NCBI GenBank assembly: GCA_038030265.1
Contig: CM075941.1
Location: 5,456,001 to 5,520,000 of the forward strand
Reading direction: 5' to 3'
Origin: Corythucha ciliata
Taxonomy: Eukaryota; Arthropoda; Insecta; Hemiptera; Tingidae
Length of the DNA: 64,000 nt
A model generated the notes under the pieces. It ran no database searches, was not told the DNA's origin, and saw nothing but the letters and a program-made list of their open reading frames with translations. Shown here piece by piece: positions 57,932 through 64,000 of the stretch. Each line of letters begins with the position of its first letter. The first letter of the stretch is position 1. The position numbers were made by a program, and so were the translations under genes.

Positions 57932-58640
57932 ATGGAATATGAAATAAAAATCCTTCAGTGGAACACTAGATCTCTAGCTGCCAAATTGTGTGAAACAGAG
58001 AATTTTTTAATAGGAAATGACATAGCTTATGCCGCTATATCTGAAACTTGGTTCAAACCAAATATTTCCTACCGTATCAAAGGTTACCATATAGTTAGAA
58101 ATGATCGTAGTGACGGTAAAGCAGGAGTCGCCCTCATAATCAGAAATAATCTCACGTTCAATACCATCGATAACCACCACGCTGTGAACGGTCTAATGAC
58201 GGTCGGAATCTCAGCCTCCTTTTCCAATGGGAGAAGCCTAAATATTATTTCTATCTCCAATTGTCCCACGAATAATGTAACTCAAGCCCAATGGGAACAA
58301 TTTTTTAAAGCCATCCCGCACCCTTATTTAGTACTCGGTGATTTCAACTGCCATAGTACGGTATTGGGTTCCCATTTCACTCAGCGAAAACTGCACTTCT
58401 CGATGCGGCTGGAAGCTGTAATTTGTCCTTTTTAAACTCCGGCTGCCCAACTTGCATTAACCCTGCCAACCCAGCCCATTTCTCCGCCATCGATATAACT
58501 CTCTGTTCAGCCGCCATTGCCTCATACTTTACACGGGAAATAGTACAAGATCCTATGGGATCGGACCATCTACCAATCCGTATTACCTCAGCTCTCTTCG
58601 AAACAAAAACTGCGAAATTCCCTACTTTGCGGAAATGGCG
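57932..58640 (+). pseudogene. APE-type endonuclease of the I-clade ORF2
   Basis: From ATG 57932: LQWNTRSLAAK, ISETWFKPN, RNDRSDGKAGVALIIRN and VLGDFNCHS are the endonuclease-exonuclease-phosphatase motifs in order (metal and catalytic residues N, E, D, N present). A frameshift around 58370-58430 moves reading to the next frame, where SAIDITLCS and MGSDHLPI (the final SDH catalytic box) follow. The enzyme nicks target DNA to prime reverse transcription. Confidence 0.9.
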
Positions 58641-58996
58641 CTCGCATAAGGCTGACTGGGACAACTTCCAAAGTGAATTGCATAGTTACCATAACAATTC
58701 TTACAAGGATTCAATGTTTAACATAAACCGAGCATGCGAAAAGTCGATCCCAAAACGCTCAGAAAACCCCTTACCCTCTAAAAAGCATGCTATTTGGTGG
58801 AATCATAACTGTGGCAAGGCTTCAGAAAAAAGGAAAACTGCTTTCCATAATTATAAAAATTCACCGTCCTTATCGTCGTATTTACTGTACAAACAAAAAA
58901 GCGCGAGTGCTAAAATTGCCTATAAAAACGCAAAACGAGAATCTTGGAAAGACTTTTGTGAACAATTACATAGGAACACGCCTATGAAAAACATCT

Positions 58997-59127
58997 GGGA
59001 CCCTATTCAGAAACGTCGGGAAAAATGCCGCAAGTGTGGTTGCTATGGCGGCATAATGTTATTTCTTGCTCGGGGTCCTTGGATCCCGCTTGCGGCATTT
59101 TTTCCCGACCGTTCAGAATAAGGCCCC
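58997..59127. mobile_element. palindromic MITE inserted in the retrotransposon ORF2
   Basis: Inner arms GTCGGGAAAAATGCCGCAAG (59015-59034) and its inverse (59089-59109) are nearly perfect. Outward, a looser match continues (GGGACCCTATTCAG against CAGAATAAGGCCCC), so the terminal word is that of the 46.2-kb MITE. Alternatively the ends lie at 59013/59111 with a 7-bp duplication TTCAGAA (59006-59012 and 59112-59118). Either way it breaks ORF2, with a TAA at 59119. Confidence 0.75.
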
Positions 59128-60411
59128 TGGTCCCAACTTAAGACACTGAAAAATGCAGCTCTTACTCAAGCACCCTCAAGTCACTCAGGTGACTGGTGTC
59201 ACGAGTTTTTGGAAAAACTTACACCAGATTTTGCTCCTTCACCTCCAACAGAGATCAGTAATAAACATCATATTATGTCTAACGTTTTAATGAAAGAAGT
59301 CTCGTTGAAGGAATTAGACAGAGTGTTGTCTAAATCGATGAATACAGCACCGGGAATGGACCATATCGACTATCCTATTCTAAACCATCTACCCGAAAAA
59401 ACAAAAAATGACATGGTTAACATTTATAATGCAATCATAACGGATATAGAAATCCCAGAAGAATGGCAATACTATTGTGTGGTCCCTCTCCTGAAGCCCG
59501 GCAAACCACCCAATACTAAGTGAGTCATATCGACCCATATCCTTGTCCTCTTGTGTCCTTAAACCTTTGAAAGAATCCTAAAAAATAGACTCGAATACTG
59601 GCTCGAACACAACAGGGTACTCCCCCAAAGTCAGTTTGGGTTTCGGAAGGGTCGCTCTTGCACCGATAGTATAGCTGAATTAATCACGAATATTCAAATA
59701 TCATTTTCCGAAAACAAAACTCTGGTCGCCGCGATGTTAGACGTTACAGGCGCTTTTGATAATGTTGATCTGCATACTTTGGCCCTATCAATGCTCGATG
59801 TGGGGATATGCCATAGTTTTGTAAAATTAATCATGGGTCTAATTAGTGAACGTCGAATCCATGTATTAACAAGTGACAAAATGATTGGACCCCGATTGTC
59901 TCGGTCAGGCTTACCACAGGGAGATATCCTAAGTCCCATTCTCTATACCTTGTACACTCGAGATGTAGAGAGTTCTCTCCCGAATGGAGTTAAAATTCTG
60001 CAATACGCAGATGATATATGCCTCTAGGCAAAAAACACGACACCGGAGAAGTCCTTGAATTTGCTCAAGGACGGAATCCTTGCTCTAAGATCCGCTTTAC
60101 TAAAAATCGGCCTTGACATATCCCCTTCAAAATCCGTAATTTGCTCTTTCTCCAGATCAAGAGCTTTCCCATTGCCTGATTCTGTCCATTCTGACATTGG
60201 AGATTTTACAGTCCCTGTACGTGACGAAGTCAAATTCTTAGGAATGACCCTGGATCGTAAACTTAATTGGTCGAAACACATCAACCAGCTTGTGACAAAG
60301 GCTGAAAAATACATCAATGTAATGCAGATAGACAGTCATTGTCGCTGGGGAGCAGACCCCAAAATTATGTTGACCTTTTACAGAGCTACTATTCGCTCAT
60401 TATTTGACTAA
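59128..60411 (+). pseudogene. reverse transcriptase of the I-clade ORF2
   Basis: Motifs in order: NTAPGMDHIDYPIL, WQYYCVVPLLKPGKPP, then after a frame break at 59520 QFGFRKGRSCTDSIAELI, AAMLDVTGAFDNVD (first catalytic Asp), SGLPQGDILSPILYTLY and LQYADDICL (YADD at 60004-60015), followed by a TAG at 60025, and KFLGMTLDRKLNWSKHI. Catalytic residues are intact although the frame is not, so decay is by frameshift and stop rather than active-site loss. Confidence 0.9.
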
Positions 60412-60831
60412 GGAGCAGTTTTTTATGGCCAGGCAGCACATAATAATCTTCGAAAGCTGGACATCATACAACATAAATGTATCAGACTTTGCGTGGGTTT
60501 CTTGAAATCGACTCCTATTGATGTGATGCTACGTGAGGTGGGAGAGTGTCCACTAAACATCAGGAGAGGAATTCTATCTGACAGAATGATTCTAAAAATT
60601 AAAAGTCTCTATCCTCACCTATTCCAACAGCTGTCAACCCTTAACCAACTTGATCTTTCCTCTAAATATTGGATGAAAAAGAAAGCTCCCTTATTAGCAG
60701 TAAGCTTTCGTAGCATTCATAACACTTGTCAACAAGTGCTATCGTTAGATCGATTACCAATGTATAATCTACCAGGGCCAATATACTCATCCTTTCTTTC
60801 CGGTCTAAACATTGAAATCAAAATTATTTGA
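60412..60831 (+). pseudogene. ORF2 thumb/connection region
   Basis: Continues in frame after the TAA at 60409 with GAVFYGQAAHNNLRKLDIIQ and CIRLCVGFLKSTP, the segment that links reverse transcriptase and RNase H in I-like and Jockey-like elements. Ends with TGA at 60829-60831; RNase H follows in another frame. Confidence 0.75.
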
Positions 60832-61640
60832 AGTTCACCCATTCAGCTAGTCACATGGTCCAAACATCTGAGGGTAAAGTCTCACAATTATATCCCGATC
60901 ACTACAAAATATATACAGATGGTTCAGTATCTCAATCGGGTGCAGGTTGTGCCATATACGATCCAACCCTCCAGGTAGGCAAACAGTTCATTTTAAAACC
61001 TCAAACATCTGTTTACACCGCAGAACTTTTTGCTATTTTAGAAGCCCTTAAGTACTTCAGTGAACTAAGCCACAAGGATTTGTTGATCTTGTGTGATAAT
61101 AAAGGCGTTGTCAATAGCTTTCAGAACCCAATAATCAACTCAAAAACATATAAAGTCACGTTGGACATAATATACTTAATAGCTAGTTTGGCGCACAACT
61201 GTAAGACCGTTTCACTTATGTGGATCCCAGCTCACAAGGGTATAACGGGTAACGAACAAGTAGATCACCTAGCCAAAACCTCATATCATAATCCAGCTGC
61301 TAAAGTTGTTGACCAAACATTTTCATACTTTGATTTTTACAAGTCGTTAACATTACCTCACCATGAACTCTGGATGCAGGCGTACAAAGGACAATTTTAT
61401 AAACGAATGTTTCCCAACATTAGTACTAAAACATGGTTTACTTGAGAATACTTAACCAAAGACTGCATTAGGACTATCTGTAGATTAAAATCCAACCACG
61501 GTTTAAGTCAACAATACTTACATTCAATGGGCATCGCCCCATCAGCCAATTGTGAAGCATGCTCAACTGTAGGTACTCTCGAACACACTATAATGGAATG
61601 TAAGACCTACTCTAATCAAAGGCATATTTTCTTCTTAAAT
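60828..61640 (+). pseudogene. RNase H and C-terminal zinc knuckle of the I-clade ORF2
   Basis: RNase HI core: YTDGSVSQSGAG (Asp), AELFAILEAL (Glu), LILCDNKGVV (Asp), NEQVDHLAKTS (Asp) - all four catalytic acids present. After a TGA at 61443 the same frame resumes with HSMGIAPSANCEACSTVGT and the knuckle CX2CX7HX4C. RNase H removes the RNA strand during element copying. The start used in this frame is not meaningful because the gene is broken. Confidence 0.9.
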
Positions 61641-61821
61641 TGAGCAACTTAATCACCAATCCATTCAATTATCAATCAATCCTTTCATCAAACACAGTCC
61701 CGGTCTATGAAGCCTTATATACATTCGTTAAAACTATCAATTTTAGGGTATGAATGACTCTACCTAGAGTAATTTATACTTGGAGTTCGAAATATATGGC
61801 TGTATGGTTCACAACCAATGC

Positions 61822-61822
<1 letters not shown>

Positions 61823-61864
<42 letters not shown>
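61823..61864 (+). other. 42-base poly(A) tail of the I-clade element
   Basis: Uninterrupted A run directly after the 3' UTR; fixes the 3' end and orientation of the insertion. Confidence 0.9.
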
Positions 61865-61865
<1 letters not shown>

Positions 61866-62182
61866 ACGGCTCTGGGAGTTTTTTGTCTATTTTTTTTTTC
61901 GAGTTCCTCACACCAATTTACTCGCATAATCCCGTTTTTGTCTGAAAACAAAATTTTGAAATTCCTACTTTTTTGGGCTTTGGGATTTTTTCGGAGCCCC
62001 CACACGCCCCCCCCCACCATTGGCAAGGGCTAGAGGACAAGTGTCTAATATTTTTCAACGTAGAACACACAAATAAAATCAGCGATCAAATCGGCGTCGG
62101 ACATTACTATAACACTGCCCTTTTAAGTACAGGGTGTTTCAGAATAACTTGTAGAATTTGACTTCGTCGGCCGCATATTTGT
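61865..62182. other. flanking DNA and left part of a TACAGGGTG repeat
   Basis: From 62128 TACAGGGTGTTTCAGAATAA begins a repeat that seems to continue at 63635 beyond the Penelope-like insertion. A C run lies at 62008-62016. No gene. Confidence 0.4.
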
Positions 62183-62252
62183 AATTACTGGAAATTTGTC
62201 GGGATTACTCGGCCAAAAAAGAAGAAATGATGGTTCAGTAGAACATCAGTCC

Positions 62253-62287
62253 GATATATATTTCGGGTGTATCACACCCCTCTTCAG
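62253..62287 (-). ncRNA. hammerhead-ribozyme-like core, left arm
   Basis: Exact inverse copy of the motif at 63532-63566, in the sense orientation of the minus-strand Penelope-like fragment. Confidence 0.45.
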
Positions 62288-62542
62288 TCTACAGCAGAAA
62301 AACCAACAACAAACGGTTACGGCACTGTATGGGCATTACTTAATCGTTTAGAATAAAACAATAACCATACCTTAATAATTCTTAAAGAAGATAAATTATT
62401 GAAGGAGAACACCTCCTCTGTCGAAAAAAAACCCATAAGGTGAGCCTAGAAAACCACGAAATTCTTAATTATTAATTAATTATAATGAAAGTTAAAACGA
62501 ATTTACCCTTTAACAATAACATGTAGCGTGAAGCTTACTACT

Positions 62543-63022
62543 TCACCGGACTCTGGTCGAAAAATGAGTCATTATCTCACCACTCACTCCTCTCGTAGGT
62601 GGAGACCGCGCAGGTACGAGAGTATTAACTGCGTTAATGACACCGTTAAAGCGGCAATTAAACTCCAAAGAGTCTCTATTCAAATTGACAGAAGAAGGAC
62701 ACAGCCTAACGTGAAGTGACTCAGAAATAAGTCTTCTGTTCAATACCTTTTCTCGGCTCAATACGCGAGCTTTGCTGAAATCAAACATATGCCCTGCATC
62801 TCTCGTATGTTTGACGAGTCCTGAAGTCACCTCCTCATTCTTAAGCGAGTTACGGTGTTGACTTAGACGTGTTTTTAAATACTGTTTAGTTTGGCCGATG
62901 TATTTTTTGTCACAGCCGGAGGCACCACAAGGAACCTCGTACACAACGTGGGTCGCCTGCTCCAACTTCGCCGGATCTTTCAGCCGCGAATAAAACCTAT
63001 CAATCTTGTTGTCGGGCCTCAT
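62543..63022 (-). pseudogene. Penelope-like element: GIY-YIG endonuclease domain (5'-truncated)
   Basis: 159-codon minus-strand frame, plausible C-terminus of a Penelope-like polyprotein. VVYEVPCG (26-33) and KKYIGQT (39-45) are the GIY and YIG motifs in the form usual for these elements. TRLSQHR (51-57) gives the conserved Arg and His, H72 and H78 follow, and E101 in ISESLHVR fits the catalytic Glu. Cys32/Cys37 with the His residues fit the CCHH-like finger of this group. The reverse transcriptase that should precede it is absent, because the inverted second copy begins 16 bp upstream. The ATG is an internal Met, not a real start. Confidence 0.85.
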
Positions 63023-63037
63023 TCCAAAGTTCGCGTC

Positions 63038-63276
63038 ATTTCAGCAAAGCTCGCGTATTGAGCCGAGAAAAGGTATTGAACAGAAGACTTATTTCTGAGT
63101 CACTTCACGTTAGGCTGTGTCCTTCTTCTGTCAATTTGAATAGAGACTCTTTGGAGTTTAATTGCCGCTTTAACGGTGTCATTAACGCAGTTAATACTCT
63201 CGTACCTGCGCGGTCTCCACCTACGAGAGGAGTGAGTGGTGAGATAATGACTCATTTTTCGACCAGAGTCCGGTGA
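63038..63276 (+). pseudogene. Penelope-like element: second, shorter copy of the GIY-YIG end
   Basis: Encodes the last 71 residues of the domain identically to the left copy (from the SREKVL position, including SESLHVR with the catalytic Glu) and ends at the same stop. GIY and YIG motifs are missing, so it is inactive. Identical sequence to the left copy implies a single recent event. Confidence 0.85.
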
Positions 63277-63531
63277 AGTAGTAAGCTTCACGCTACATGT
63301 TATTGTTAAAGGGTAAATTCGTTTTAACTTTCATTATAATTAATTAATAATTAAGAATTTCGTGGTTTTCTAGGCTCACCTTATGGGTTTTTTTTCGACA
63401 GAGGAGGTGTTCTCCTTCAATAATTTATCTTCTTTAAGAATTATTAAGGTATGGTTATTGTTTTATTCTAAACGATTAAGTAATGCCCATACAGTGCCGT
63501 AACCGTTTGTTGTTGGTTTTTCTGCTGTAGA

Positions 63532-63566
63532 CTGAAGAGGGGTGTGATACACCCGAAATATATATC
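63532..63566 (+). ncRNA. hammerhead-ribozyme-like core, right arm
   Basis: CTGAAGA (63532-63538, fits CUGANGA), stem II GGGTGT/ACACCC with a GAT loop, then GAAA (63555-63558), ATATATAT as a self-complementary stem III, and cleavage-type triplet ATC (63564-63566). Penelope-like terminal repeats are known to carry hammerheads, often with very short, palindromic stem III that work as dimers. Stem I is not contiguous here (only GTAGA/TCTAC, 10 nt removed), so activity is uncertain. Confidence 0.45.
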
Positions 63567-63636
63567 GGACTGATGTTCTACTGAACCATCATTTCTTCTT
63601 TTTTGGCCGAGTAATCCCGACAAATTTCCAGTAATT

Positions 63637-64000
63637 TCAGAATAACTTTCGAAAAGACGAAGTACACCATGGTCCGGAACGCAATATTTTTCCAGCTATT
63701 TGCGATTTTGTCATTCTCAATCGAACTTTTGACAAATTCTGGCGCAAGATTCGAAAAAAGCACACTTTTTTCTGTTAGGAGTGATCATTTTCGAGAGAAT
63801 TGTTCCTTTTTCGTGACAACTATAGCAGCTTAAAGTTTGGAATCCAGGAAATTTTTAATTTTTGCAGACTAGTCACCTCGCAGGACATCCCAAATTTCAG
63901 AAAAAACTTCTTTAAAATGTCCTCTTTAAAATAAGTTATCGCAGTTTTTTCATTTCATTTCGGCAAATCTTCAGAAATTGGCCATTGTTCCTAGGAAATG
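63637..64000. other. right flank of the Penelope-like insertion
   Basis: A/T-leaning repeat-like text (GACAAATTCTGGCGCAAG, GTTATCGCAGTTTTTTC), probably the interior of the TACAGGGTG repeat that starts at 62128. The minus-strand frame reaching in from 63763 has no motif. Confidence 0.35.

Larger units (their letters stand above)
57590..61864 (+). mobile_element. I-clade non-LTR retrotransposon, nearly complete but dead
   Basis: Order: ORF1 tail, APE endonuclease, reverse transcriptase, RNase H, zinc knuckle, 3' UTR, 42-A tail. RNase H inside ORF2 with an APE endonuclease points to the I group of LINE-like elements. At least two frameshifts (about 58400, 59520), stops at 60025, 60409 and 61443, and a MITE insertion at 59.0-59.1 kb inactivate it. 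Flanking target duplications could not be fixed. Confidence 0.85.
62183..63636. mobile_element. two head-to-head Penelope-like element fragments (599-bp inverted arms)
   Basis: 62183-62781 and 63038-63636 are inverse copies that appear identical over 599 bp. The spacer of 256 bp (62782-63037) continues the left copy's coding region. Each arm holds the end of the GIY-YIG domain, the 3' UTR and a hammerhead-like motif. The word TTTCAGAATAACTT occurs directly at 62137-62150 and 63635-63648 and may be the target duplication. Confidence 0.85.

Noticed and set aside
62528..62719. Plus-strand frame in the left Penelope arm
   Set aside because: Antisense shadow of the GIY-YIG coding region, repeated in the right arm on the other strand as expected for a palindrome.

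Overview
The window is eukaryotic, repeat-rich, A+T-leaning DNA, most likely from an arthropod. The intronless tetraspanin genes, the R1-like and I-like non-LTR retrotransposons, a Ty3/gypsy element, a Penelope-like element with a GIY-YIG endonuclease, many small palindromic elements and G|GTAAGT splice donors all fit an animal genome. A hemipteran insect is my guess, but nothing in the window proves it. Nothing bacterial was seen (no operons, no Shine-Dalgarno sites).

Layout. 0-9.3 kb: short dispersed repeats, then degenerate minisatellites, with 4.3 kb of unrecognised unique sequence between them. 9.3-17.8 kb: a palindromic MITE, one very small ORF, another degenerate satellite (12.9-14.5 kb) and unrecognised DNA. 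17.8-21.5 kb: a broken Ty3/gypsy element on the minus strand, partly duplicated in tandem; the two copies have lost different parts of the reverse transcriptase. 22.7-25.5 kb: the only clearly intact genes, three intronless four-pass tetraspanins on the plus strand. The first two share an upstream module, and the second and third are only 51 bp apart. 27.1-32.5 kb: a candidate 5.4-kb hAT-like non-autonomous unit filled with minisatellites. 34.7-38.3 kb: more satellite, including 2.25 kb of one family. 38.9 kb: a 156-bp near-perfect palindrome with a Penelope-like core. 41-46 kb: satellites, a dispersed repeat, a 1.1-kb fold-back element and, among them, remains of a minus-strand gene resembling SAM-domain-containing protein 3 (SAMD3-like): a probable first exon at 46.5 kb and a C-terminal part at 43.2-43.5 kb. 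50.7-53.3 kb: a 5'-truncated dead R1-like element lying inside satellite. 57.6-61.9 kb: a near full-length but dead I-clade element (endonuclease, reverse transcriptase, RNase H, zinc knuckle, 42-A tail) interrupted by a MITE. 62.2-63.6 kb: two head-to-head 3' fragments of a Penelope-like element forming a 599-bp-arm palindrome, each with a hammerhead-ribozyme-like core.

How the parts relate. The tetraspanins are membrane proteins and probably one co-regulated paralogue group. Almost everything else is mobile or tandemly repeated DNA. At least four minisatellite families with different unit lengths share an AAATTG core, and several palindromic elements share terminal words, so much of the window may have grown from a few amplifying sequence types.
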